Positions 56,465 through 64,000 of a stretch of DNA of 64,000 nt are shown here, one piece after another. Position numbers and translations under genes: made by a program. How positions within the stretch are numbered: the stretch's first letter is position 1; each line of letters begins with the position of its first letter. The notes beneath the pieces are model-generated. The model saw only the letters and a list, made by a program, of their open reading frames with translations, had not been told where the DNA came from and did no database searches. This DNA is from Bacteroidaceae bacterium (GTDB taxonomy: Bacteria > Bacteroidota > Bacteroidia > Bacteroidales > Bacteroidaceae): NCBI GenBank assembly GCA_017617315.1, contig JAFZWM010000042.1, positions 62,001-126,000 of the forward strand, read 5' to 3'.

Positions 56465-56497
56465 GCAAAGATACTGAGAAAAAATGACAACAACAAA
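56465..56497 (-). promoter_or_regulatory. Promoter of the long capsule operon, upstream of the IS element
   Basis: On the minus strand TTTG (56494-56497) and TATCTTTGC (56465-56473) are 20 bases apart, a full Bacteroidetes promoter. Transcription would start near 56458 and run through about 180 bases of leader, then the IS element, into the gene at 55281. The leader holds a direct repeat AGAGGAAAC (56305 and 56391) and a small hairpin (56346-56367). Confidence 0.75.
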
Positions 56498-56575
56498 AAA
56501 ACAGCACTCTCTTTTTTTCTTTACAACGCAAAGAATGATAAAACAATTTTCACCTACACTAAAAAAATCCACAAC

Positions 56576-56622
56576 ATAATGAAAGAACGCTAGACAATAA
56601 GGGCTTGGCATTCTTTCATTAT
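56576..56622 (-). terminator. Probable terminator of the upstream glycosyltransferase unit
   Basis: ATAATGAAAGAA (56576-56587) pairs with TTCTTTCATTAT (56611-56622) around a 23-base loop. It lies 23 bases after the stop of the gene at 56645. The T-run is weak, so efficiency is uncertain. Confidence 0.65.
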
Positions 56623-56644
56623 CACATTCTTAATATAAAGTTTT

Positions 56645-57601
56645 TTATTTGTCATGCATAAGAATACGTTCGATATTAAATCTTGGACGATCCTTAACTT
56701 CGACATAAATCTTGCCGATATACTCGCCCACTATTCCCAATCCAAGGAGAATACAGCCCGAGCAGAACCATATAGAAAGCATCAGAGATGTCCAACCCTG
56801 CACTACATGTCCCATGAACAGTGAATACATCACAAAACAAAAAATGCCAAATGCTATAATCAAGAATATTATTCCAAAATACAGCACAAAATGAACTGGC
56901 TTGACAGAGAAACTGGTGATGCCGTCGAAGGCAAAGCTTATCATTTTCTTGAGCGGATACTTGCTCTCGCCGGCAAAGCGCTCTGCCCTGTCGTAATAAA
57001 CGCAATCGGTCTTGTAACCGATGGTTGGAACCATTCCGCGAAGGAAAAGATTGCGCTCTCTGTAAAGCAAAAGCTGCCGTAATGCTCTCTGGCTCATCAG
57101 ACGGTAGTCGGCATGGTTGTAGACCGATTTCACACCCATCGACTTCATTACAGAATAGAAGCCCAACGCCGTAGTGCGCTTGAACCATGTATCTGTCTTT
57201 CTGCTCTGGCGTACACCGTAAACGATGTCGCAGCCGTCATAATACTTCACAACCATCTCGCGGATGGCATTCACATCATCCTGAAGGTCGGCATCGATAG
57301 AGATTGCCATGTCGCAGTTTTCAACGGCACTTGACAGACCGGCAACGAGGGCATTCTGATGACCGACGTTTCCTGCCAGATTAACTCCGTTTACATACTT
57401 GTTCGAATCGTGCAACTCGCTGATAATGTTCCATGTATTGTCGGTGCTTCCGTCGTTTACATACAGAATGTAACTGTTTGCCGAAACGAGTTCGTCCTTA
57501 ACCAAAGCATCCAGCACTTGTGTAAGGCGCGAGGTGGTTTCGTGAAGCACAAGTTCTTCCTTATAGCATGGTACAACTATTGCTAATCTATGTTTATCCA
57601 T
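56645..57601 (-). CDS. GtrB/DPM1-like GT2 glycosyltransferase with C-terminal membrane anchor
   Basis: 318 residues. IVVPCYKEELVLHETTSRL near 8-26, VNDGSTDNTW near 49-58 and ISIDADLQDDV near 97-107 mark the dolichol-phosphate-mannose-synthase-like GT2 subgroup. Two membrane helices (about 228-255 and 265-290) follow. Members usually load a sugar on undecaprenyl phosphate for transfer outside the membrane. No matching GtrA flippase or GtrC transferase is seen in the window. The gene ends just before a terminator. Confidence 0.88.
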   Translation of the reverse strand: MDKHRLAIVVPCYKEELVLHETTSRLTQVLDALVKDELVSANSYILYVNDGSTDNTWNIISELHDSNKYVNGVNLAGNVGHQNALVAGLSSAVENCDMAISIDADLQDDVNAIREMVVKYYDGCDIVYGVRQSRKTDTWFKRTTALGFYSVMKSMGVKSVYNHADYRLMSQRALRQLLLYRERNLFLRGMVPTIGYKTDCVYYDRAERFAGESKYPLKKMISFAFDGITSFSVKPVHFVLYFGIIFLIIAFGIFCFVMYSLFMGHVVQGWTSLMLSIWFCSGCILLGLGIVGEYIGKIYVEVKDRPRFNIERILMHDK

Positions 57602-57688
57602 TGTTTTTCTGCAACATTTTCATAAAATAAAGATTTTACAAAGATAGTGAACAAATCTGTTTTATGTGACATAAACAGAAAAAATAAT

Positions 57689-58516
57689 TCACTTTCGTTT
57701 AAATCCTTTTCGGATACGACGCACGAAATGCTTGCGCTTAGACGGAGCGAATACCCTTTTTTCCTTTTTACGGAAAGGATCATGATATATGCCAGCCAAT
57801 TGCTTGCCAAAATAATACAAAAACTGAACGTCGCTAACAAAATAGCGCCGGAACAAGCGCTTTGGCTCTTTAAAGAAGCGGTAAAGCCACTCCATTGCGT
57901 ATTTTCTCCATCTTTCTGGTGCACGTTTCAGAGTGCCAGCCTCAAAATCGATAGTGGCTCCGAGTGCCATGAAGAGTTTTACATTTGGCATACTGTCGCG
58001 ATACCTTATTATCCACTTCTCCTGCTTTGGAGCTCCCACACCTACAAGAAGTACATTAGCACCACTCTCGTTTACGATTCGCACCAAATCCTTGCATTCC
58101 TCCTCATTCTTCTCAAAGCCGAATGAAGGAGAATGCGCTCCGACCACAATCTCTCTCCCTACTCTCTTGTTGATACGTTCCATTGCCTTGGCAGCAATGC
58201 CCTCTTTTGCTCCTAGCAGAAATATCTTACACTCCTCATCATCCTTATGATACATATAATAAGATGTGAAGAAACTAGAACCAGGGATTACTTCCCTGAC
58301 AGAGCGTCTGAGCAAGCGACTAAACAGACCAAGAATCTTGCTGTCACACACCACCCACTCCGACTTTTTGTACACATCGTAGAAATCCTTGTCTTTCTGA
58401 AGTTTTACCATGTGATCAATGTTCGGAGTGACAAGAACACCCTCTTCAAGATTTTCCAAAAGTTCCCGTCTAGTTATATTCTGAATATCAACATTTAAGA
58501 TTTTTACAGTCTTCAT
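57689..58516 (-). CDS. WecG/TagA/CpsF-family glycosyltransferase (GT26)
   Basis: 275 residues from the ATG at 58516; an ATG at 58540 would add eight residues. TPNIDHMVKLQKD near 30-42, LLGAKEG near 103-109 and LLVGVGAPKQEKWI near 150-163 are the GT26 signatures. Such enzymes transfer ManNAc-type or glucosyl residues to lipid-linked acceptors as an early step. The last 30 residues are highly basic (KRKHFVRRIRKGFKRK), probably for membrane contact. It follows the GT4 gene at 58548. Confidence 0.9.
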   Translation of the reverse strand: MKTVKILNVDIQNITRRELLENLEEGVLVTPNIDHMVKLQKDKDFYDVYKKSEWVVCDSKILGLFSRLLRRSVREVIPGSSFFTSYYMYHKDDEECKIFLLGAKEGIAAKAMERINKRVGREIVVGAHSPSFGFEKNEEECKDLVRIVNESGANVLLVGVGAPKQEKWIIRYRDSMPNVKLFMALGATIDFEAGTLKRAPERWRKYAMEWLYRFFKEPKRLFRRYFVSDVQFLYYFGKQLAGIYHDPFRKKEKRVFAPSKRKHFVRRIRKGFKRK

Positions 58517-58547
58517 CAGAATTATAGTATTATTGTTCAAATTATAT

Positions 58548-59624
58548 TTAGTCCGCCAACACTTGTTTATATATATTCTCCAAGTTGTGGAATACTTTTT
58601 CAGGGAAAAATGCCTGTACTACATTATAAGCGCACTCTCCATGCTTTTTGATTGCAGTCTGATTCTCTACATAAAACTTTATTGCACCAGCAATAGCATT
58701 TATGTCTCCAGGCTGTACAATAATGCCGTTCTCGTCATTTTTAACAATCTCTGGAATCCCACCGACTGGAGTTGAAATAACAGGATGCCCGTATGCCATA
58801 GCCTCTAGAATTGCAATAGGCAACCCTTCGTTGTACGACGGTAGAATATATACATCCTCCCAGTTCAGGCAATCGATTTTTCTTTGCCCCTTAATCCAAC
58901 CTTCGTACGACACAAAAGACTCCAGGCCATTTTTTCGAATATATGATTTGATGTCTCCGTCCACCTCGTTGCCCCCAATCCGAAGGATTAGTTTATCTGC
59001 AAAATAAGCCTTGTTATCGGCAACGGCATTTAACAAATCAAAAACTCCCTTACGATTACTTACTTCTCCTAGATACAAAAGATGGAGTCTGCCATCATTT
59101 GTTCTTTTGTAAGAACAATGTTGAGGAGGAGAAACGATATTGTTTAGCACATGAATCTTATCCTTCTCCATCCCTATTGATGAAAAGAAATCCTTCCACG
59201 ACTGTGACAAGACAATCAGACAGTCACACATCCTAAGAGTTGCCACAATGTCCTGCTTGTGAGATGCCCCTTCGTAATACTCAACAAAATCAGCGGCATG
59301 TTCGTGCAGAATTACCTTTTTTCCGTACTTTTTAGCCATGTGGATAAACATTCGGCATCTGTCGAACGAGGCATTTGCAGCCCCGTGAATGTGAACAATA
59401 CTTATGCGCTTGTCGAACTTCAGTAGCAACCATGTTCTGACCAAAGCCTGCACTGCATAACACAATTTCACAAACTTACTGCCAAGTTTCCATGTTGGAA
59501 TGAATCGCATATTCTCGATATATTTGTCATACGAAACAAGAACCGCCGTCATTCCGCCTTTTGTCTTTTTTGATACTCCCAAAAAGAGTACCCGTGAAGA
59601 AATATCATTATGGATATAAAACAT
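58548..59624 (-). CDS. GT4-family glycosyltransferase
   Basis: 358 residues. RVLFLGVSKKTKGGMTAVL near 11-29 is the acceptor loop; YLGEVSNRKGVFDLLNAV near 188-205 and LPSYNEGLPIAILEAM near 257-272 (E-x7-E) with STPVGGIPEIV form the donor site. The enzyme probably adds one sugar of the upstream unit. It is 12 bases after the pyruvyltransferase-like gene. Confidence 0.88.
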   Translation of the reverse strand: MFYIHNDISSRVLFLGVSKKTKGGMTAVLVSYDKYIENMRFIPTWKLGSKFVKLCYAVQALVRTWLLLKFDKRISIVHIHGAANASFDRCRMFIHMAKKYGKKVILHEHAADFVEYYEGASHKQDIVATLRMCDCLIVLSQSWKDFFSSIGMEKDKIHVLNNIVSPPQHCSYKRTNDGRLHLLYLGEVSNRKGVFDLLNAVADNKAYFADKLILRIGGNEVDGDIKSYIRKNGLESFVSYEGWIKGQRKIDCLNWEDVYILPSYNEGLPIAILEAMAYGHPVISTPVGGIPEIVKNDENGIIVQPGDINAIAGAIKFYVENQTAIKKHGECAYNVVQAFFPEKVFHNLENIYKQVLAD

Positions 59625-59636
59625 TTTTAAGAGAAT

Positions 59637-60773
59637 CTATATTGTCGTAACATTCAAATATTCCAGATATGTTTTCTCGTTTTTGCGCAAAATCTCATCT
59701 ATTCTTTCCTCATCAAATACATTCTTTACGTCCTGAAAACTTTGCCACACATCAGACAATCCTTCCTCCGAATCCAAAACACCTAAGAAGGCTTGCGGGT
59801 ATAATCCGAAATCCTTTAACAATGAAACGTGCTTGCTCTCACCATATTCTGTCATAAATTCCTTGCCCGACTTTACATAAATCAACGCAGGAGTGTGGTT
59901 CTTCATACAGAACACGCCGTCGTGGAAGCGATGAGTTATAACAAAAGACACATATTTATATAATCCGACTTGCTCCAAAGGCGACATATCAATAAGGACA
60001 ATGTCGCTCCAAGACACGCCACGGTTTGTTACCATCGTATAGCCTCGCCTCTTCAAGTCTTTCGCCACATCGTCAAGCCAATAATCATCACTGAAGAACT
60101 GTACGAATACCGATTTTTCTGGTATCGAAACGCCCTTGTTGCTTAAATAGGAATCTATATATGAATAGTCAATCTGATAAGTAAATGTCGGATCGGGGAT
60201 GTATTCAATCTTCTTGTCATCATCAAGTACACGCTTGAAAAGTGCCATCGTAACGCGATCTCTCACTCCAACATGAGCGAATTGGCCGGCTGCTATCTTC
60301 AAGTCATTTTGTTGTTTTTTTGACAATTTATCAAAGACAACATTTTTTGCAGACGCGGCAATAAGTACTTTCTTTGCATTTACATCTTTCAGCCAATATG
60401 CAGAAATGCCATCATAGTCGCTTGGCACATGATCTAACTCAAGCAAAGTGTCGGCTCCGACATAGATGACATCATAATGACGAGAATTTATGTAATTCAA
60501 AGCAGCCTCAACATTATTTATAATAATATCATTAGCAACCTGCAACTGCTGTGCCGTAAAATCACGATATTTCTTAAATCGCTTGATATCGTAAAAGATG
60601 TTTTTCAACGAATAGGTCTTATAAGGTTTTCTTCTCGGTTTAAAACCATGAAACGGAATTATCTCGACCTCATCGTTTGGATATGCCTTCTGCAAAGCCT
60701 GAAGAGTGGCAAACGCCTGCATGCTCGTACCACAATTCAAGTCGCCGTAATATGTTAATAAGCCTACTTTCAT
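59637..60773 (-). CDS. Polysaccharide pyruvyl transferase family protein, variant motif
   Basis: 378 residues from the ATG at 60773; the in-frame TTG three codons upstream is less likely. YYGDLNCGTSMQAFATLQAL near 6-25 and YVGADTLLELD near 104-114 match the family, but the late motif reads THRFHDGVF rather than the usual TDSFHGTVF. The protein may therefore differ in acceptor or be catalytically changed. It is the partner of the F420-beta-like gene 12 bases upstream. Confidence 0.8.
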   Translation of the reverse strand: MKVGLLTYYGDLNCGTSMQAFATLQALQKAYPNDEVEIIPFHGFKPRRKPYKTYSLKNIFYDIKRFKKYRDFTAQQLQVANDIIINNVEAALNYINSRHYDVIYVGADTLLELDHVPSDYDGISAYWLKDVNAKKVLIAASAKNVVFDKLSKKQQNDLKIAAGQFAHVGVRDRVTMALFKRVLDDDKKIEYIPDPTFTYQIDYSYIDSYLSNKGVSIPEKSVFVQFFSDDYWLDDVAKDLKRRGYTMVTNRGVSWSDIVLIDMSPLEQVGLYKYVSFVITHRFHDGVFCMKNHTPALIYVKSGKEFMTEYGESKHVSLLKDFGLYPQAFLGVLDSEEGLSDVWQSFQDVKNVFDEERIDEILRKNEKTYLEYLNVTTI

Positions 60774-60785
60774 GTTTATCAATAT

Positions 60786-61973
60786 TTATTTTTCAGATAG
60801 ATGCCTGATGATATTGTTCAGCCTTATCCTTATGTAAACATTTACAATCTTCCTATATATACAATTATATGCCTTCAGCAAGATGAAGATTGGATTTTTG
60901 GAACTGCATCCATACATACCACAGAGTGTTTTGTATGACAGATGCTTAAAATTCCATGCCAGCAAGATTCTTTGCAAACGGTAATTATTCATTGTTTTGC
61001 CTACAACACAACGATAATTGTATCTTATGAAATTCCAATCTGTTGTTCTCTTTGTAATATCCTGCGTATTCTGCAATAATTCGTCTCCTTTGGGAGTATG
61101 AACAATAGCAACCGACTTCTGCTTTTTCTCTGTCTTGGCGGCCTCCCATAAATCTCCTATCGTGATATCCGACAGACGCTCCACTCCACAGAAACGGCAA
61201 TCTCCGCAACTATAACGATTTGTCAGCCCAGAAAAGAAGCCCATAAGAGGCAGATTATTATATGACAAATCCTCAATTTCATCATGTTGATTCTTGCATA
61301 AAAGGGTATATTTACCTTTTTTTCTGAAACCTACGACTTGCTTGGATCTCCTTTCATTTTCCAAGTACTTTCCTAACAGAAAAGATGATGGAACACCGCC
61401 ACATATCATATCAACAATATACAACAGATTGCGATTCTTGTTGTTGCTAAAGTAAGAATACATTGCAGCCCCTTGACATCCCATTCCACAAAACAAGACT
61501 TTCTTTCCCTGCTTCAGCAAAGAAGATATTTCTTTATACGCTCCTTCAAGCGAGCTCTGCAGATACTTAGAGCCCTGCATTCGGGAAATATCGCCCAAGT
61601 CATTGCTTACTATATGTTTTACAGAGTTTGAATCAAAAACTGCTCCACATACATATCCACCATCGCTTATGAACTGGGTGGCAATAGCCGCAAAAGCTCC
61701 ACCAGATGTGGATTTTGCATACAAATCATCGTTTGTGCAAATAACAGAATACGGTTGTGAGTGACTTACGACATTTGAAGAATATTCTATTCCGTTCATC
61801 ACCGGGCACACTTTCTTGCATTTGTGACAGGATATACATTTTTTGCTATCCTTAGCCACATACAAATGCCCGTCTTCAGCAGTATAAACCGAAAGAGCAT
61901 TATGGCTGCAAGAATCAACACACGCACAACAGCCCGTACAATGCCTCTCGTCCGCCAACATGAGCAAACTCAT
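60786..61973 (-). CDS. F420-hydrogenase/dehydrogenase beta-subunit-like Fe-S flavoprotein
   Basis: 395 residues. Fe-S motifs C12-C22 (CTGCCACVDSC) and C46-C56 (CISCHKCKKVC) are followed by AKSTSGGAFAAIATQF near 84-99, GMGCQGAAMYSYF near 162-174 and CGDCRFCGVERLSDI near 247-261, all parts of the FrhB-type flavin/Fe-S domain. It overlaps the upstream GT4 gene by four bases. It is the third such protein in the locus. Confidence 0.85.
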   Translation of the reverse strand: MSLLMLADERHCTGCCACVDSCSHNALSVYTAEDGHLYVAKDSKKCISCHKCKKVCPVMNGIEYSSNVVSHSQPYSVICTNDDLYAKSTSGGAFAAIATQFISDGGYVCGAVFDSNSVKHIVSNDLGDISRMQGSKYLQSSLEGAYKEISSLLKQGKKVLFCGMGCQGAAMYSYFSNNKNRNLLYIVDMICGGVPSSFLLGKYLENERRSKQVVGFRKKGKYTLLCKNQHDEIEDLSYNNLPLMGFFSGLTNRYSCGDCRFCGVERLSDITIGDLWEAAKTEKKQKSVAIVHTPKGDELLQNTQDITKRTTDWNFIRYNYRCVVGKTMNNYRLQRILLAWNFKHLSYKTLCGMYGCSSKNPIFILLKAYNCIYRKIVNVYIRIRLNNIIRHLSEK

Positions 61974-63079
61974 AGATTATCAATATAATGTTTATACTTG
62001 CTTATGATTGACTTTAAAGAAAAATTCTCGTCAACAAACTGCTGCTCGTTGCTTCTTATTTCGTCATAGACAATATTATGATTCTTTATTATCCACTCCA
62101 TCTTCAAAGCAAGGGCGTTTTCGTCCTGACTCTTAAACAGAAAGCCTGTTTTTCCGTCTATGACAAACTCAGCGAACTGCTTGATATCCGAACAAAGAAC
62201 AGGAAGGTTATAACGGAAAGCTACAGTTATTGCTCCGCTTTGGGCTATATCCTGATATGGCATGACGAAATAGTCGCTATCGCCAAACAAATTAGCCACG
62301 TTCTCGTTTGGAATTCTTCGGATATCCAATTCATATCTGTCTGGACATTCTATCAGTGGAGCATATTTTTCTTCCCAGTCGTTACAAGAACCAGCAATCT
62401 TCACGACAAAATTATCGATGCCTTTATTATTAAGAATATTGACAGCCTTCAGCAACAAGTCAATACGCTTGTATCTGACAATATTTCCAAAGACCAAAAA
62501 TCTTATCTTTTCGCTCTTTGTCCTTGCAACCGGCTCTCCATAATCTTTTAGTGCCAAATGCGCAACCAATACGTTCTTCCTGCGATATTTCCCGACCAGG
62601 GCATTATATTGGTTTACCGAAAATGTTTGGATATTCTTAAATGTAGAAAGCCATATATGTGTATAGAACTTAGCAAATCGCTCATTGCTTGCTCCCTTTG
62701 GGGTTACAACGTTATGACAAGCGGCAATGGTTTTCTTTTTCGGGAAAATCAATTTATAGAAGAATACTCCGAATGGCAAAGCGTACTCAGATGTATAGTA
62801 TACATCCGGCTTAACTTTTCTTGCCTTCAGCATGAAATTAACGACAAAGAAAAGATTTTTAAGAGAACGTATCCGATGAATCTGCCACATATATGAAATA
62901 TGCACGCTTTTGTTCTCTCCAAGTGTTTCTTCTATATATTTTTTTGTATTTTCTCCGTCTTTCGAATTTAAGATGACAAACCAATATATATCATAAACAT
63001 CCTGCAACTCCTTTATTATCGGCAGATCAACATCTACATAGCATAATGGAGTTATCCATGAAATTTTTTTATTTTTCAT
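61970..63079 (-). CDS. GT4-family glycosyltransferase
   Basis: 369 residues from the ATG at 63079 (a GTG precedes it). FGNIVRYKRIDLLLKAVN near 197-214 and MPYQDIAQSGAITVAF near 273-288 define the donor site; the DIAQSG sequence takes the place of the common EGFG, as in the protein at 46978, so the two belong to the same subgroup. It overlaps the F420-beta-like gene by four bases. Confidence 0.83.
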   Translation of the reverse strand: MKNKKISWITPLCYVDVDLPIIKELQDVYDIYWFVILNSKDGENTKKYIEETLGENKSVHISYMWQIHRIRSLKNLFFVVNFMLKARKVKPDVYYTSEYALPFGVFFYKLIFPKKKTIAACHNVVTPKGASNERFAKFYTHIWLSTFKNIQTFSVNQYNALVGKYRRKNVLVAHLALKDYGEPVARTKSEKIRFLVFGNIVRYKRIDLLLKAVNILNNKGIDNFVVKIAGSCNDWEEKYAPLIECPDRYELDIRRIPNENVANLFGDSDYFVMPYQDIAQSGAITVAFRYNLPVLCSDIKQFAEFVIDGKTGFLFKSQDENALALKMEWIIKNHNIVYDEIRSNEQQFVDENFSLKSIISKYKHYIDNL

Positions 63080-63098
63080 CACATTTCAGTTTTTCGCA

Positions 63099-64000
63099 TC
63101 ACAAACTCTGTCCTTTCATTCGCTCTTCCAGCAAAGTAATCAATTTTTCAGAAATAACTGGATGAACTTTTCGACAGAAAAGGGCACCACTTTCAATTAT
63201 CTCATCATATTCTTCTTCGTTTAAGGTTAAAGGAGAATGCTTACCTTTGCGACCAGGCACAACCTTTTTCCAATTTATATATCTTAGTGAATTGTCCGAC
63301 ACGATGTTCAGTTCCTCCATCGAATTATAAAGGAGCGTGAAGAATATCAACTCATCGCTACATGATGTATGATGAAATCTTTTGAAAAACGACGGATTAC
63401 GCACCTCTTCATTCAGCACGAATTCTGTTACGGTTCTGTGCCATGAGAACCACTGCCATCCGCCACACAAATTGGGAATGTCAGATCTCCACCATATTCG
63501 CCTACTTATAAAATTCAAACCTCTTACCAATAAATCTACCAAATGTATATTTCTGTTCGGAATGTCGTTAAAGAACCAAGGTTTTACCCGTGAAGGATAT
63601 TTATGCTTTATAAAATCTTTTCTGCATTCCTCAGAATCCATATACATATAAGAATAGCCATTGTGCTCAACGAAGAATTTGTCAAATTCCTCATTTCCCC
63701 TACATGGAAAATCCTGACCGCTTATAAGATGGCAATAGTCCATTCCATTTTTCGTTGCCAAGCGCAGAAGCCTCATGGTACATTCAACAAGAGTATAGCC
63801 ACCATGAGCAACTTCCATACGTTCATCTCCAGTAAGAAAGAATACATTTTCCCGATTCGCGTATTTTTGCATAAAGCTACCTCCATCAACATCTTTTCGG
63901 TCTATATTGATGAAAAAGTAATGATTAGGACTTGACAATACATCAATTATCCTGCCAAGATGATCAAGATATGAATGAGCTATAATCAAGAAGCCATGTC
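63099..64000 (-). CDS. GT14-family (core-2/I-branching-like) glycosyltransferase, 5' end outside the window
   Basis: The frame stays open to the right edge: codons above the TTG at 63989 read HGF before LIIAHSYLDH, so the real start lies beyond 64000. LISGQDFPCRG, LCGGWQWFSWHR and TSCSDELIFFTLL with RYINW are the Branch/GT14 motifs. In bacteria such enzymes add xylose or GlcNAc-type residues, but the specificity here is unknown. It is the first visible gene of the minus-strand locus. Confidence 0.88.
   Translation of the reverse strand, partial: HGFLIIAHSYLDHLGRIIDVLSSPNHYFFINIDRKDVDGGSFMQKYANRENVFFLTGDERMEVAHGGYTLVECTMRLLRLATKNGMDYCHLISGQDFPCRGNEEFDKFFVEHNGYSYMYMDSEECRKDFIKHKYPSRVKPWFFNDIPNRNIHLVDLLVRGLNFISRRIWWRSDIPNLCGGWQWFSWHRTVTEFVLNEEVRNPSFFKRFHHTSCSDELIFFTLLYNSMEELNIVSDNSLRYINWKKVVPGRKGKHSPLTLNEEEYDEIIESGALFCRKVHPVISEKLITLLEERMKGQSL

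Noticed and set aside
63987-63989. TTG as start of the GT14 gene
   Set aside because: The frame stays open to the right edge and the residues before it (HGF) fit the usual N-terminus, so the gene is cut by the window.

Overview
The window looks like a chromosomal segment of a Bacteroidales bacterium, most likely Prevotella or a close relative. Reasons visible in the sequence: several promoters match the Bacteroidetes pattern (a TTTG box about 19-20 bases upstream of TAnnTTTGC), the tmRNA encodes the tag GENNYALAA, start sites lack strong Shine-Dalgarno sequences, and the surface-polysaccharide families (SLBB export proteins, F420-hydrogenase-beta-like proteins paired with pyruvyltransferase-like proteins) are typical of that order. 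The genus is an inference; no 16S gene is present.

Region 1 (1-13,800) is an exopolysaccharide or capsule locus made of two convergent units. The plus-strand operon (1-9,986) encodes an SLBB export protein (cut by the left edge), a Wzz chain-length regulator, an unusual protein that joins a Wzz domain to a Wzy-like polymerase, a Wzx flippase, two GT2 and two GT4 glycosyltransferases. It meets, at a bidirectional terminator, a minus-strand pair with a WecA-like initiating phosphosugar transferase and a complete 848-residue SLBB export protein.

Region 2 (13,800-29,100) is mixed housekeeping and accessory DNA: tmRNA, two related 11-bp tandem arrays on either side of a Fic AMPylase-type gene, a pyridoxal/pyridoxamine kinase, a long rod-like structured RNA (6S-like or leader), a complete type I restriction-modification operon with a RhuM-family gene between hsdS and hsdR, a sugar nucleotidyltransferase, a large secreted beta-helix protein, tRNA-Asp and a small conserved-looking ORF.

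Region 3 (29,168-64,000) is a second, AT-richer polysaccharide locus, all on the minus strand. Reading in the direction of transcription: an upstream unit (beyond 64,000 to 56,645) with GT14, GT4, an F420-hydrogenase-beta/pyruvyltransferase-like pair, GT4, GT26 and a GtrB-like GT2; a terminator; a well-formed promoter; a decayed IS1595-like element; then a long run of genes with a pyruvyltransferase-like protein and nitroreductase, a Wzx flippase, a broken acyltransferase, a Wzy polymerase, glycosyltransferases, two more F420-beta/pyruvyltransferase pairs, a CDP-glucose pathway (RfbF, RfbG), a TPP-dependent enzyme and short-chain dehydrogenases that could make a branched or unusual deoxysugar, more GT4 enzymes, an acyltransferase, and a Gfo/Idh/MocA oxidoreductase with an aldo-keto-reductase-like partner. 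It ends at a strong terminator at 29,079-29,114.

The most unusual signals are the Wzz-Wzy fusion, the repeated pairing of every pyruvyltransferase-like gene with a flavin/Fe-S redox gene, the CDP-sugar/TPP cassette without a recognisable 3-dehydrase, and the structured RNA in front of the restriction operon. No CRISPR array, rRNA, prophage or NusG-like capsule antiterminator gene was seen.
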